Positions 1-10,439 are shown, counted from the stretch's first letter. The stretch: DNA of 52,545 nt from an uncultured Alphaproteobacteria bacterium (GCA_902514885.1 CABXST010000002.1:1-52545), one strand, 5' to 3'. Numbers and translations: made by a program. Notes: a model not told the origin generated them from the letters alone.

Positions 1-2
1 CA

Positions 3-326
3 GATCACAAAACACAAGTTACAATAAAAATAGTTTCGAATGATGAAATTAAAAGCATGAATAAAAATTTTAGAAAAAAAAATAAAATAACAGATGTACT
101 ATCTTTTCCTGATGGAGACTTTGCAGGTGATATAGCTATTGCAGACAGTTATATTTTAAATAAAAATAAAAAAATTAATGAACAAAATTTTTTTATGCTT
201 GTGAGCCATGGATTACATCATTTATTTGGTTATGATCACTATGATAAACAATCAAGAAGCAATATGAGATTCTTAGAGAATACTTTTATGAAATTTTTAG
301 GTTTAAAAAAAGTACATGAAAATTAA
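3..326 (+). CDS. ybeY: Endoribonuclease YbeY (5' truncated by window edge)
   Basis: Open frame continues from the window edge through the ORF-track start at 57; zinc motif HGLHHLFGYDH and TDVLSFP motif; followed by corC and lnt. Confidence 0.93.
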   Translation, partial: DHKTQVTIKIVSNDEIKSMNKNFRKKNKITDVLSFPDGDFAGDIAIADSYILNKNKKINEQNFFMLVSHGLHHLFGYDHYDKQSRSNMRFLENTFMKFLGLKKVHEN

Positions 327-1143
327 AAAAAATTTAGCAATTAAATTAGTCAAAGAACTAATACAAGATGAAAACTTTAAAAAAGATATTATAGATCTTA
401 TTTCTGCAACATCGGACAGCTCAGGGATTGCAAAAAGTGAAGAGAAGAAGATTTTTAATAATCTTTTGAAGGTACACAAAAAAACAGTTGATGACGTTAT
501 GGTGCCCAGGGGTGAGATAATCTTTATCGATCAAAACATTAACAAAGAAAACATCATTAAAATTATTAACAAAGAAGCACACTCAAGGATGCCTGTGGTT
601 AAAAATGACTTAGAGCATTGCCTAGGAATGGTTCACATTAAAGACTTATTTAAAAAAATTAATAATAAATCGTTTAATATCAAGAGTTTACTGAGAGAAG
701 TTATCTATATTCCCTCAGCGACACCAGTTTTCAACCTCCTACAAAAAATGAAAAAACAAAACATTCACTTAGCGATTGTGATGGATGAATTTAATAGTGT
801 GACAGGTTTAGTAACCATTGAAGACCTAGTGGAAGAAATAGTTGGTGAGATTGAAGATGAGCATGACAAGGACGAAGCGCCAATGTACCGCCAAAAGAAT
901 GAGAACATTATTATGGATGCTGCAATGCTAGTGGATGATTTTGAGAGGGAATTCGATGTAAATATTCCCGAGGACTTAAAAGAGGATGTTGGAACAATAG
1001 GCGGTATAATATTCAATATGGCAGGGCGCATCCCCAAGAAAAAAGAAAAATTTACAATTAATAAAAAATTATCTTTCACCATTCACAAGGTATCAACAAG
1101 AAAAATTCTTGAAGTTGTGGTCAGTGGTGTTAAATCTCAATAA
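316..1143 (+). CDS. corC: CBS-domain hemolysin/CorC-type protein
   Basis: Tandem CBS pattern (VMVPRGEIIFID, VTGLVTIEDLVEEIVGEIEDEHD) and CorC_HlyC C-terminal domain; overlaps ybeY by 11 nt. Confidence 0.9.
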   Translation: MKIKKNLAIKLVKELIQDENFKKDIIDLISATSDSSGIAKSEEKKIFNNLLKVHKKTVDDVMVPRGEIIFIDQNINKENIIKIINKEAHSRMPVVKNDLEHCLGMVHIKDLFKKINNKSFNIKSLLREVIYIPSATPVFNLLQKMKKQNIHLAIVMDEFNSVTGLVTIEDLVEEIVGEIEDEHDKDEAPMYRQKNENIIMDAAMLVDDFEREFDVNIPEDLKEDVGTIGGIIFNMAGRIPKKKEKFTINKKLSFTIHKVSTRKILEVVVSGVKSQ

Positions 1144-2623
1144 CTTATTAAGCTCTATATCTAGGCCATCATACCTAATAATTATTTGTTCTGTTTTATA
1201 TATATTTTCACTTCCCCCATTTGGTATATCTTTTTTCTATTATCTGTCTTTTGTAATATTTTTTTTAAATATTTTAAATAGCGATGTTTTTTTTAAAAAA
1301 AAAATATTTTATTTTTTTTTAGTAACCCAATTAGTTACTCTTAGCTGGATTATCCAGTCATTTTATTCAGGAGGAACAGGATATTTATTTTTAGGAATAA
1401 TTTTAGTCTCTATCCTCTCTTTGTTTGTTGCATTTTTACACTATTCAGCAACTATTTTAATTTTAACATTTTATAAACAAAAATTATTGCTAATTTTTTT
1501 ACTTCCTCTAGGCCTCTCTATAGTTGAGTTATTAAAAGAATTTATCTTTGGGGGCTTTCCTTGGAATCCCTCAGCGATTATTTACTACAAAAATATTTGG
1601 ATTTTGAAATCCTTACCTTATCTAGGTGTATATGGCTTAGGTCTTGTGGTTCATTTGATTGTCGGTTTAATGATTTATTTTCTTTATTACAAAAATAAAA
1701 TCATACCTAGTGTTTTATTAGCACTAAGTATTATCTTTTATTTTTTTGGTTTTATTGAAAACAATAATTTTAAAAAAACAGAAGATGAGACACTTAATAT
1801 ACTTCTAATACAACCCAACCTCTATGAGTCACTAGTTGAGTTTGATGTCCTTAAAAATCTTGAAAAATATGAACAATTAACAATTGAGGCACTTTCAAAA
1901 TCACCAAAAACAGATTTAATTATCTGGCCAGAGGGGTCCTTGCCTATTGATTTAAATAATAGGGTAGGACTACTGAGCAGAGTATCCTCATTGATTAGCG
2001 AAGATCAAAAAATAATAGTTGGCTCAAGTGCCATTGAAGAAGATCAATTATTTAATCGTTTGTATGTTATTGATCATCAGGGAAAGATCATAGATTTTTA
2101 TGATAAACAAAAATTAGTTTTATTTGGGGAATACATACCTTTTATAAAACCCTTAGTGAGTAAGTTTTTAAATTTAGGAATGAACTATACACCAGGTCAT
2201 GTCCAAAAAACTCTTAATCTACCCAAAGATATAAATGCTGTCCCCATGATTTGTTTTGAGTCAATATTCAATTATCAATCTATTAATAAAGAGATATGTG
2301 GTTCAGATATGGTTATACAAATTTCAAATGACTCTTGGTTTGGTAAATGGTATGGACCCCATCAGCATTTAGCAAACTCTCTTTTACGAAGTGTTGAATT
2401 TCAAAAACCTCTCATTAGATCAACACCCTCAGGGATTACTTCTATAGTGGATCATTCAGGTAAAATTATTCAAACTATTGCAAGTAATAAAAAAGGTTAT
2501 CTGTATTACCAACACCCAATTACTAAAAACCAATCTATCTGCTCCTCAACACTTAACTCAGTAATGGTTTTACTTTTCTTTATTTTCCTATTTAGTTTTT
2601 TATATGTTCGAATCAAAAAATAA
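1109..2623 (+). CDS. lnt: Apolipoprotein N-acyltransferase (TTG start in the ORF call; exact start uncertain)
   Basis: Multi-TM N-terminus, then nitrilase-like domain with IIWPEGSLPI, KQKLVLFGEYIPF, MICFESIF, NDSWFG. Confidence 0.92.
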   Translation: MKLWSVVLNLNNLLSSISRPSYLIIICSVLYIFSLPPFGISFFYYLSFVIFFLNILNSDVFFKKKIFYFFLVTQLVTLSWIIQSFYSGGTGYLFLGIILVSILSLFVAFLHYSATILILTFYKQKLLLIFLLPLGLSIVELLKEFIFGGFPWNPSAIIYYKNIWILKSLPYLGVYGLGLVVHLIVGLMIYFLYYKNKIIPSVLLALSIIFYFFGFIENNNFKKTEDETLNILLIQPNLYESLVEFDVLKNLEKYEQLTIEALSKSPKTDLIIWPEGSLPIDLNNRVGLLSRVSSLISEDQKIIVGSSAIEEDQLFNRLYVIDHQGKIIDFYDKQKLVLFGEYIPFIKPLVSKFLNLGMNYTPGHVQKTLNLPKDINAVPMICFESIFNYQSINKEICGSDMVIQISNDSWFGKWYGPHQHLANSLLRSVEFQKPLIRSTPSGITSIVDHSGKIIQTIASNKKGYLYYQHPITKNQSICSSTLNSVMVLLFFIFLFSFLYVRIKK

Positions 2624-3248
2624 ATATTTTGGAAGAAAGAAAGGCAAGTCGTTTGTAAGACTTGAACAGTACACAAAATATCTTGTCGAACCAAAAAAAA
2701 CATTATTTAGTAAAATCAAAACGCCTAGAATTTTAGAAATTGGAATAGGGGATGGAGAAAAAATAAGTGAAGACGCAAAATCTAATTCTAAAGTCAACTT
2801 TATAGGTTGTGATATTTTTGCTGATGGAGTACTGAGAGCTATTCGAAACTCTGTTGATCATAAATTAAAGAACCTTCAAGTATTCCATTTAAACATCCAA
2901 GAGCTTTTACCTTTAATGCCAGATAACTATTTTGAGGAAATAAGGATATATTTTCCAGATCCTTGGCCAAAAAATAGGCATAAAAAAAGGCGAACCGTGA
3001 ACCAAACACTTGTCAAAGACTTCACTAAAAAACTCAAAAAAAAAGGCTTTATTCGTTTTGCAACCGACCATGGTGATTATTTTATTGAAGCAATGGCTTT
3101 GATGAAAAAATTTAAATACACCATGCCAAATATTAGCCCGAAATCTTGGGAATACAGTGATTCCAATGCTTTACACACTAAATTCGAGAAAAAAGCCTTA
3201 GACAAAAATCATAAATTATTCTATTTTAGCGTTCTTAAAAATTATTAA
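2604..3248 (+). CDS. trmB: tRNA (guanine-N7-)-methyltransferase
   Basis: Motifs ILEIGIGDGE, IRIYFPDPWPKNRHKKRR and FATDHGDYF typical of TrmB. Confidence 0.93.
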   Translation: MFESKNKYFGRKKGKSFVRLEQYTKYLVEPKKTLFSKIKTPRILEIGIGDGEKISEDAKSNSKVNFIGCDIFADGVLRAIRNSVDHKLKNLQVFHLNIQELLPLMPDNYFEEIRIYFPDPWPKNRHKKRRTVNQTLVKDFTKKLKKKGFIRFATDHGDYFIEAMALMKKFKYTMPNISPKSWEYSDSNALHTKFEKKALDKNHKLFYFSVLKNY

Positions 3249-3256
3249 CCAACAAC

Positions 3257-3290
3257 GAGGAGGTGGGTTATCCCGCCTTTTTTTTTAACT
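3257..3290 (+). terminator. Rho-independent terminator between trmB and nusA
   Basis: AGGTGGG-TTAT-CCCGCCT hairpin (one G.U pair) followed immediately by a run of T. Confidence 0.75.
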
Positions 3291-3300
3291 AGAAAAGATA

Positions 3301-4803
3301 ATGCTAAATAACACAGAAATATTAAAAATTGCCGAAGTCGTCTCACAAGAGAAGGGCATCGAAATGGACATAGTCATGAAGGCTCTTGAGGAGTCTTTTG
3401 AAATAATTGGAAAGTCAAAATATGGTATGGATAATAATATTAAAGCAGTGATTGATCGAATGACTGGTAATATCAGTTTATCCCATATTAAAGATGTAGT
3501 TGAAACAATTGATCCTGTTTTACAGTCTAATCAAATTTTATTAGACCATGCAAAAAAGTATGACGCTAATACAGAAGTTGGAAAACAAATAACAATTCCT
3601 TTGCCTTCAGTTAATTTTGGACGAGTTACAGCTAACATGGCAAGACAAGTAATTTATTCAAGAGTCAGAGAGGCAGAAAAAAGCAGACAGTTTAATGACT
3701 TCAAAGATCGTGTTGGAGAAGTCTTATCAGGAATTGTTAAAAGAATTGAATTCGGAAATATAATTGTTGACCTTGGTAAAGCAGAGGGATTTTTGAGAAA
3801 AGACGAACTGATACCAAGAGAAAATTTTAAAAATGGCGATCGTATTAGAGCTTATTTTTTTGATATCAAAGAAGAAGCCAAAGGTCATCAGATCTTTCTT
3901 TCAAGATCACACCCACAATTTATGGCAAAATTATTTGAACAAGAAGTCCCTGAAATTTATGAAGGACAAATTGAAATTCTATCTGTTGCAAGAGACCCGG
4001 GCAGTAGAGGAAAGATTACAGTTCGAGCAAATGATAAGTCTATCGATCCTGTTGGAGCATGTGTAGGCATGAGAGGCTCCAGAGTCCAAGCAATTGTTAA
4101 TGAACTACAAGGGGAAAAGATTGATATTGTTAATTGGAATGAAGTAAAGTCGATTTATGTTCAAAACGCTATCGCTCCTGCACAAGTTGCAAAAGTCAAT
4201 GAATTTGAGGACTCTAATCGTGTAGAGATTGTTTTACCTGAGGATCAACTCAGTATCGCTATCGGTCGAAGAGGTCAAAATGTTAAATTAGCCTCAATTC
4301 TAACTAATTTAGAAATTGATATATTAACAGAAAAAGAAGACGCCGAGAGAAGACAAGAGGAATTTAAAAAAGTCACCTCTCTTTTCGCTGAAAAGCTTGA
4401 TCTTGAAGATATGATCGCACAATTACTAGCGGTTGAGGGATACTCAAGCATAGAAAAAATAGCTAACGCATCAATCCAAGACATAGAAAAAATTGAAGGC
4501 TTTGATAATGAACTTGCAGCCGAGATATATGCTCGTGCAACACAGTTTATGGAAAATGAAAAGGCAGAACTTGAAAAATTAATCCAAGCTTCAAATTTAG
4601 ATGATTACATTAAAGGAATATCAGAGTTTGATAATAAAATTTTAGCCACCTTGATAGACAACAATATTTTTTCCCGTCAAGACCTTGCTGATTTAGCAAC
4701 TGATGAACTAGTTGGGAGAGAGGGCATACTCCAAAAAAGAGTTGAAAAGTCTGCAGCTGAAAAAATTATTATGGATGCTAGGGAGATTTTTCTTAATAGC
4801 TAA
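3301..4803 (+). CDS. nusA: Transcription termination/antitermination factor NusA
   Basis: S1 and KH domains (GMRGSRVQAIVNELQGEKIDIV, IGRRGQNVKLA); upstream of infB. Confidence 0.95.
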   Translation: MLNNTEILKIAEVVSQEKGIEMDIVMKALEESFEIIGKSKYGMDNNIKAVIDRMTGNISLSHIKDVVETIDPVLQSNQILLDHAKKYDANTEVGKQITIPLPSVNFGRVTANMARQVIYSRVREAEKSRQFNDFKDRVGEVLSGIVKRIEFGNIIVDLGKAEGFLRKDELIPRENFKNGDRIRAYFFDIKEEAKGHQIFLSRSHPQFMAKLFEQEVPEIYEGQIEILSVARDPGSRGKITVRANDKSIDPVGACVGMRGSRVQAIVNELQGEKIDIVNWNEVKSIYVQNAIAPAQVAKVNEFEDSNRVEIVLPEDQLSIAIGRRGQNVKLASILTNLEIDILTEKEDAERRQEEFKKVTSLFAEKLDLEDMIAQLLAVEGYSSIEKIANASIQDIEKIEGFDNELAAEIYARATQFMENEKAELEKLIQASNLDDYIKGISEFDNKILATLIDNNIFSRQDLADLATDELVGREGILQKRVEKSAAEKIIMDAREIFLNS

Positions 4804-4812
4804 ATTTTTTGA

Positions 4813-6828
4813 ATGACAAAAGAGACTAAGAACACAAAACCAACAACGACAAGCAAACCTGCCACGCCCGCTCCTGCAGGCTCTGCTGCACCTAGAAAAA
4901 AACTTACTCTCAATACAACTGCATTTCAAAAAAAACTATCATCTATTTCAGTTAACAACCTTTTAGATGAAGAACCTGATTATGAAAAAATGCCGAGTCT
5001 GGCAAAAACAAAAAGAAATAGAGAAAAACAAAAAACCAAATATAAACCAAACCTAACTAGCTCTCAAAAAATCGTTCGTGAAGTTGACATTCCTGTCAAA
5101 ATCTCTGTTCAAGAATTAGCTAGTAGAATGTCCGAAAAAACTGGAGACGTTGTAAAAGCTTTAATGAAAAGTGGGATTATGGCTACAGCTAATCAATATA
5201 TTGATGGTGATACGGCCGAATTAATTGTTACAGAATTAGGACACACTCCTAAAAGAGCAGAGGCAATTAGTTTAAAAGATGAAATTGCAAATCATCAAAG
5301 AACTAAAAATTCTAAAATCTTACCAAGGCCCCCAATCGTAACTGTCATGGGACACGTTGATCATGGCAAAACGTCATTATTGGATGCACTCAGAAATACT
5401 AATGTTACCTCAAAAGAGTCAGGTGGGATTACCCAACATATTGGTGCCTATCAAATTCAACATAAAAATAATCCCATCACATTTTTAGATACACCCGGTC
5501 ACGCAGCCTTTTCAAATATCCGCTCGCGAGGTGCTAATTTAACGGACCTTGTTGTTTTAGTAGTGGCTGCTAACGACAGTGTAAAACCTCAAACAATTGA
5601 GGCTATTTCACATGCCAAAGCAGCTAAAGTGCCGATCGTTCTTGCCATTAATAAAATGGACTTACCAGATGTCGATCCAAGCATTGTTAGAAATGATTTG
5701 TTAACACACGAAGTGGTCGTAGAAAGTTACAGCGGTGATGTACTAGAAACAGAGATATCTGCCATCAAAAAAACAAACTTAGAAAAATTACTAGACAATA
5801 TTTTATTACAAGTTGAAATTTTAGACCTTAACGTCGAGCATGATAAACTTGCTGAAGCAATAGTTGTTGAGTCTAAAATTGAAACAGGTAAAGGACCTGT
5901 TGCAACAGTAATAGTAAAAAATGGAACTTTCAAAGAAGGGGATCACTTTACCTGCGGTTCAGCTTTTGGAAGAGTAAGAGCTTTACTCGATGAGAATGGA
6001 AGCAGAATTAAATCTGCAAATCCAGGTATGCCGATTGAAGTGTTGGGTTTTGACTCAGTCCCTCAAGCAGGCGACACAGTTTACGTTATGCCTAATGAAG
6101 ATATTGCAAAAGATATTACAGAAAAAGTAAAAGAACAAAAAAAACTAGAAAACACTGAGTCAGTAAAAAAATCTTCACTAGAAGAAATGATGGCGAATGT
6201 ATCGAAGGGAGACATGAAAAAACTTCCAATTATTGTTAAAGCAGACGTTCAAGGCTCTCTTGAAGCAATAGTTTCTTCCTTAGAAAAAGTGGGCAATGAA
6301 GAAGTTAAAATTAATGTTGTCCATAATTCAATTGGTGCAATTAATGAAAGTGATGTGAGCTTAGCGAGTTCCGCTCAAGGATTAGTTATTGGTTTTAATA
6401 TCAGAGCTATCCCTCAAGCCCGAACAATTGCAAAACGTGACAAGGTAGACATCAGATATTATTCTATTATTTATGAATTAATCGATGATATGAAAAAAAT
6501 GCTCTCTGGTCTTCTCACCCCAGACACTAAAGAGGAGATTATTGGTCACGCTGAAGTTCGCGATACTTTCAAATCGTCAAAGTTTGGCACCATAGCTGGT
6601 TGTTTTGTTACAGATGGAATAGTTCAAAACTCAGCCAAAATCAGGCTTGTTAGAGAAGGGAAGATTATCCATGAGGGAGAAGTTGGAACCCTGAAAAGAT
6701 TTAAAGATGACGTTAAAGAGGTCAGAGAAAATTATGAGTGCGGTATCTCATTTAAAGATTACTCAGATATTTTAGAAAAAGACGAAATTGAATTTTACAT
6801 AACTAAGGAAGTTCAAAAAGAATTGTAG
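4813..6828 (+). CDS. infB: Translation initiation factor IF-2
   Basis: GTPase motifs VMGHVDHGKTSLLD, DTPGHAAF, NKMD; IF2 C-terminal domains; short basic N-terminus. Confidence 0.96.
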   Translation: MTKETKNTKPTTTSKPATPAPAGSAAPRKKLTLNTTAFQKKLSSISVNNLLDEEPDYEKMPSLAKTKRNREKQKTKYKPNLTSSQKIVREVDIPVKISVQELASRMSEKTGDVVKALMKSGIMATANQYIDGDTAELIVTELGHTPKRAEAISLKDEIANHQRTKNSKILPRPPIVTVMGHVDHGKTSLLDALRNTNVTSKESGGITQHIGAYQIQHKNNPITFLDTPGHAAFSNIRSRGANLTDLVVLVVAANDSVKPQTIEAISHAKAAKVPIVLAINKMDLPDVDPSIVRNDLLTHEVVVESYSGDVLETEISAIKKTNLEKLLDNILLQVEILDLNVEHDKLAEAIVVESKIETGKGPVATVIVKNGTFKEGDHFTCGSAFGRVRALLDENGSRIKSANPGMPIEVLGFDSVPQAGDTVYVMPNEDIAKDITEKVKEQKKLENTESVKKSSLEEMMANVSKGDMKKLPIIVKADVQGSLEAIVSSLEKVGNEEVKINVVHNSIGAINESDVSLASSAQGLVIGFNIRAIPQARTIAKRDKVDIRYYSIIYELIDDMKKMLSGLLTPDTKEEIIGHAEVRDTFKSSKFGTIAGCFVTDGIVQNSAKIRLVREGKIIHEGEVGTLKRFKDDVKEVRENYECGISFKDYSDILEKDEIEFYITKEVQKEL

Positions 6829-6829
6829 T

Positions 6830-7174
6830 GTGGACAACAAGCCAAGTTTTCGAACCAAAAAAGTTGAACTTTCAATTAAAAGGCTTGTCTCCGAATATCT
6901 CGTAACCCAAAAAGATTATCTTGTAAAATTTCCAACTGTTCGCTTTGAAATCACTGAAGTAAAAGTTAGCAAAGATCTAAGATTTGCAAAAATATTTCTT
7001 ATTCATAATATTACAGAGACAGAATTTAAAGAATTTAACAAACTTTATCTCAGAGAAATACAAAACTTAATAGCAAGAACTCTGACAAGTAAATACACTC
7101 CAAAGATATCTCTAATATTTGACCAATCTTTCCAAGAGTCTTTAAAAGTACAATCGCTTCTTGATAAATTATAA
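6830..7174 (+). CDS. rbfA: Ribosome-binding factor A (GTG start)
   Basis: RbfA-like sequence between infB and truB. Confidence 0.85.
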   Translation: MDNKPSFRTKKVELSIKRLVSEYLVTQKDYLVKFPTVRFEITEVKVSKDLRFAKIFLIHNITETEFKEFNKLYLREIQNLIARTLTSKYTPKISLIFDQSFQESLKVQSLLDKL

Positions 7175-7180
7175 TTTTTA

Positions 7181-7876
7181 ATGAAAGAAAAATTTTCTAG
7201 TAGCGGATGGTTACTTATAGATAAACCAGAGGGCATTGAGTCATTTGGAGTTATAAGAAAATTAAAATTTCTTTATTCATTTAATAAAATTGGATTTGCA
7301 GGAACCTTAGACCCTCTTGCTTCTGGTTTGCTATTAATAGGTATTAATAAAGCAACTAAAAAAATACCAAACATACACCAGTATCAAAAAAGTTATGAAG
7401 TTGAGATACGATTTGGTGCTTCAACAAACACTTTAGACTCAGAAGGAAGATTTTTAAAAATGACCCCTATTGGTCATAAAACCATAGACAGGGTTAATCA
7501 CTTAAAAAAATACATAGGAACATATCAACAAAAAATACCAGACTTTTCGGCTCACAAATTAAAGGGCAAGAATTTTTATGAGCTTGCTAGAAAAAATGAA
7601 AAAATTGAAGACCGCTATAAAAAAGTATCAGTTCAGAGTTTAAAAGTTTTACTCTCTAATACATCTAAAATAAACGTTGAGCTGCATTGCCATTCAGGAT
7701 TTTATGTGAGGGCTTTTGCAGAAGAGTTTGCAAATTCTTTAGGGGATATTGCATATGCTAGTATGATAAAAAGACTGAAAATAGGGACTTTTACTTTAAA
7801 CCAAGCTATTCCCTATGAAAAAATCCTTGATTTCTCAAGCATAAATGATTTACATAGCAACCTGATTACCATTTGA
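7181..7876 (+). CDS. truB: tRNA pseudouridine(55) synthase
   Basis: GWLLIDKPEGIESF, FAGTLDPLASGLLLIGINKATK, HCHSGFYVRAFAEE motifs. Confidence 0.94.
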   Translation: MKEKFSSSGWLLIDKPEGIESFGVIRKLKFLYSFNKIGFAGTLDPLASGLLLIGINKATKKIPNIHQYQKSYEVEIRFGASTNTLDSEGRFLKMTPIGHKTIDRVNHLKKYIGTYQQKIPDFSAHKLKGKNFYELARKNEKIEDRYKKVSVQSLKVLLSNTSKINVELHCHSGFYVRAFAEEFANSLGDIAYASMIKRLKIGTFTLNQAIPYEKILDFSSINDLHSNLITI

Positions 7877-7912
7877 GCTGGGCGACATCCTGGTCAGATG
7901 ATGTTTGCTTTG
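7877..7912 (+). promoter_or_regulatory. Candidate structured rpsO (S15) leader
   Basis: Imperfect hairpin GCTGGGCGACATC...GATGATGTTTGCTTT (several G.U pairs) directly before the rpsO Shine-Dalgarno AAAGGAG. Confidence 0.35.
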
Positions 7913-7924
7913 AAAGGAGTATTG

Positions 7925-8179
7925 ATGTCGGAAATACAAATAAACGATATAGCACGTGCTGATAATGACACTGGTTCACCAGAGTCCCAAATTTTTTTTC
8001 TCACAAAGAAAATTAATCTGTTAACAGAACATATCAAAATACATAAGAAAGATTTTCATTCTCGAAGAGGTCTGCTGATGATGGTTGGTAAAAGAAATAG
8101 ATTGATGGCGTATTTAAAGAAGAGGAATGTAGGAAAGTACTCAGAAGTAGCAGATAAACTAAAACTAAGAAAAAAGTAA
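7925..8179 (+). CDS. rpsO: 30S ribosomal protein S15 (start trimmed from ORF-track 7898 to the ATG after AAAGGAG)
   Basis: [52 protein letters not shown]. Confidence 0.95.
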   Translation: MSEIQINDIARADNDTGSPESQIFFLTKKINLLTEHIKIHKKDFHSRRGLLMMVGKRNRLMAYLKKRNVGKYSEVADKLKLRKK

Positions 8180-8217
8180 ATACTTTTTAATTAGTGTAAT
8201 AAGTAGAAAAGAGGAAG

Positions 8218-10281
8218 ATGAAAATAGAACATACTTTTACGTTGGGTAACCAACAAATCACTTTAGAAACTAATCGAATTGCAAAGCAAGCAGATGCATC
8301 TGTTGTTGTAACTTGTGGCGAAACCATGGTTATGGCAAACATATGTGCTGCCAAAACACAAAAACCTGATATCGATTTTTTTCCTTTAACAGTTAATTAT
8401 CAGGAAAAATATTATGCCTCTGGAAAAATTCCAGGAGGTTTCTTCAAAAGAGAAGCAAGGCCAACAGAAAGAGAGACATTAATCTGTCGATTAATTGATA
8501 GGCCTATTAGACCTCTTTTTCACAAAAATTTTAAAAATGAAACTCAAGTTACACTAACAGTTTTGTCATATGATGGATCAGTGGATCCAGATGTAATCGC
8601 AATGTATGCAACTGGTGCTGCACTTGCAATATCTGGTCTGCCCGTTGCAGGAACACTTGGTGCCGCTCGAGTTGGTCATATTGATGGCAAGCTAGTAGCT
8701 AACCCAACGATTGAAGAGTTAGAAAATTCAGCTTTAGATTTAGTTGTGGCCGGGACAGAAGAAGGTGTTTTAATGGTTGAATCCGAAGCAAAGGAACTTC
8801 CAGAAAGTACTATGCTTGAAGCTGTAATGTTTGGTCACGACTTTTATCAAACTTTTATTAAAGAAGTTCATGAATTTGCTGGAATGACAGAGATCAAAAA
8901 ATTTGATGTACCTTCATTACCTGACTTTTATGAGGGTCTTCAAAAGGATATTGCCTCAAAAATTGCAGACCCAATTAAAGAGGCTTATGGTCTTGTTGAT
9001 AAACAAGAAAGAAGTCAGAAGTTAGACGAAATCAGATCTTCAATTATAGATAACGTTGAAGATGATCAAGTATTAGCTGCCACTACTATTATTAAAAATA
9101 TTGAAAAAGATGTTGTACGTGGTGACATCATCAAAAATAAAAATCGAATTGATGGTAGAAAACTTGATGAGGTTAGAAAAATTACATGCGAATTAGACCT
9201 TCTCCCTAGAGCCCATGGTTCTTGTTTATTTACCAGAGGAGAAACCCAAGCAATAGTTGTTACAACCCTTGGAACAGGAGACGATGAACAAATGATTGAC
9301 TCTCTTGACCCTATGCACAAACAACATTTTATGTTGCATTACAACTTCCCCCCATACTCAGTTGGAGAGGTTGGAAGAATGGGTTCAACGGGTAGAAGAG
9401 AGATAGGTCATGGTAAGCTAGCATGGAGAGCGGTTCACCCGATGTTACCGACAAAAGAGGATTTTCCTTATACGCTTCGATTGGTCTCTGAGATAACTGA
9501 ATCAAATGGCTCTAGTTCTATGGCTACCGTATGTGGCTCATCTCTTGCTTTAATGGCAGCAGGTGTTCCCATTAAAAAACATATTGGTGGAATTGCCATG
9601 GGACTAATCAAAGAAGGCGATGACTTTGTTGTGTTGAGCGATATCCTTGGTGATGAAGATCACTTAGGTGATATGGACTTCAAAGTGGCAGGTACCATGG
9701 ATGGTATTACTTCACTTCAAATGGATATTAAAATTACAAGCATAACAAAAGAAATCATGGAGATAGCTTTAAATCAAGCATCAGGTGGAAGAAAACACAT
9801 AATAGGAATTATGTCAGAAGCTTTACCAGAAGCTCGTACTAAGTTCTCAAAGCATGCACCTCAGGTAATTTCTATTTCTATTGATAAAGCTAAGATTAAA
9901 GATGTTATTGGGTCTGGTGGAAAAGTGATCAGAAATATTGTAGAGGTCTCAGGAGCAAAACTTGAAGTCAACGATGACGGTATTGTCAAAATTGCATCTA
10001 GCAATGAAGAGTCTATTAATACTGCAAAACAAATGGTTGAGGACATCGTCGCTGAGCCTGAAATAGGCAAGGTATACAATGGTAAAGTTGTAAAAATCGT
10101 TGAGTTTGGTGCCTTTGTTAACTTTATGGGAGCTCGTGATGGTTTACTACACGTCTCTCAAATCTCTCAAAAAAGAGTAGAGAATGTATCTGATGTTTTA
10201 TCAGAAGGCCAAGAAGTGCAAGTGAAAGTACTCGACGTTGATCGTGCTGGTAAGGTAAAACTCAGCATGAAAGAAGTCTAA
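8218..10281 (+). CDS. pnp: Polyribonucleotide nucleotidyltransferase
   Basis: Two RNase PH domains, KH (IGSGGKVIRNIVE) and S1 (GKVVKIVEFGAFVNF); follows rpsO. Confidence 0.97.
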   Translation: MKIEHTFTLGNQQITLETNRIAKQADASVVVTCGETMVMANICAAKTQKPDIDFFPLTVNYQEKYYASGKIPGGFFKREARPTERETLICRLIDRPIRPLFHKNFKNETQVTLTVLSYDGSVDPDVIAMYATGAALAISGLPVAGTLGAARVGHIDGKLVANPTIEELENSALDLVVAGTEEGVLMVESEAKELPESTMLEAVMFGHDFYQTFIKEVHEFAGMTEIKKFDVPSLPDFYEGLQKDIASKIADPIKEAYGLVDKQERSQKLDEIRSSIIDNVEDDQVLAATTIIKNIEKDVVRGDIIKNKNRIDGRKLDEVRKITCELDLLPRAHGSCLFTRGETQAIVVTTLGTGDDEQMIDSLDPMHKQHFMLHYNFPPYSVGEVGRMGSTGRREIGHGKLAWRAVHPMLPTKEDFPYTLRLVSEITESNGSSSMATVCGSSLALMAAGVPIKKHIGGIAMGLIKEGDDFVVLSDILGDEDHLGDMDFKVAGTMDGITSLQMDIKITSITKEIMEIALNQASGGRKHIIGIMSEALPEARTKFSKHAPQVISISIDKAKIKDVIGSGGKVIRNIVEVSGAKLEVNDDGIVKIASSNEESINTAKQMVEDIVAEPEIGKVYNGKVVKIVEFGAFVNFMGARDGLLHVSQISQKRVENVSDVLSEGQEVQVKVLDVDRAGKVKLSMKEV

Positions 10282-10292
10282 AATTTATTTCT

Positions 10293-10320
10293 AGCGCAGA
10301 TATTTAAATTTATCTGCGCT
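10293..10320 (+). terminator. Strong hairpin downstream of pnp (terminator or 3'-end stabiliser)
   Basis: Perfect 10-bp inverted repeat AGCGCAGATA-TTTAAATT-TATCTGCGCT starting 12 nt after the pnp stop; no long U tract follows. Confidence 0.5.
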
Positions 10321-10439
10321 ATTAGTCTTATCCCTACACTCAAAGATAAATAGCTTATTTATTATTAACTAGGTAGAACATCTAATTCGTGATACTTGAT
10401 CTCATCTTATAGTTCTCAAACACTCTCTGATAAAAAAGC

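Noticed and set aside
765-1082. 105-aa minus-strand ORF opposite corC
   Set aside because: Ser/Ile-rich shadow ORF within a conserved CBS-domain gene.
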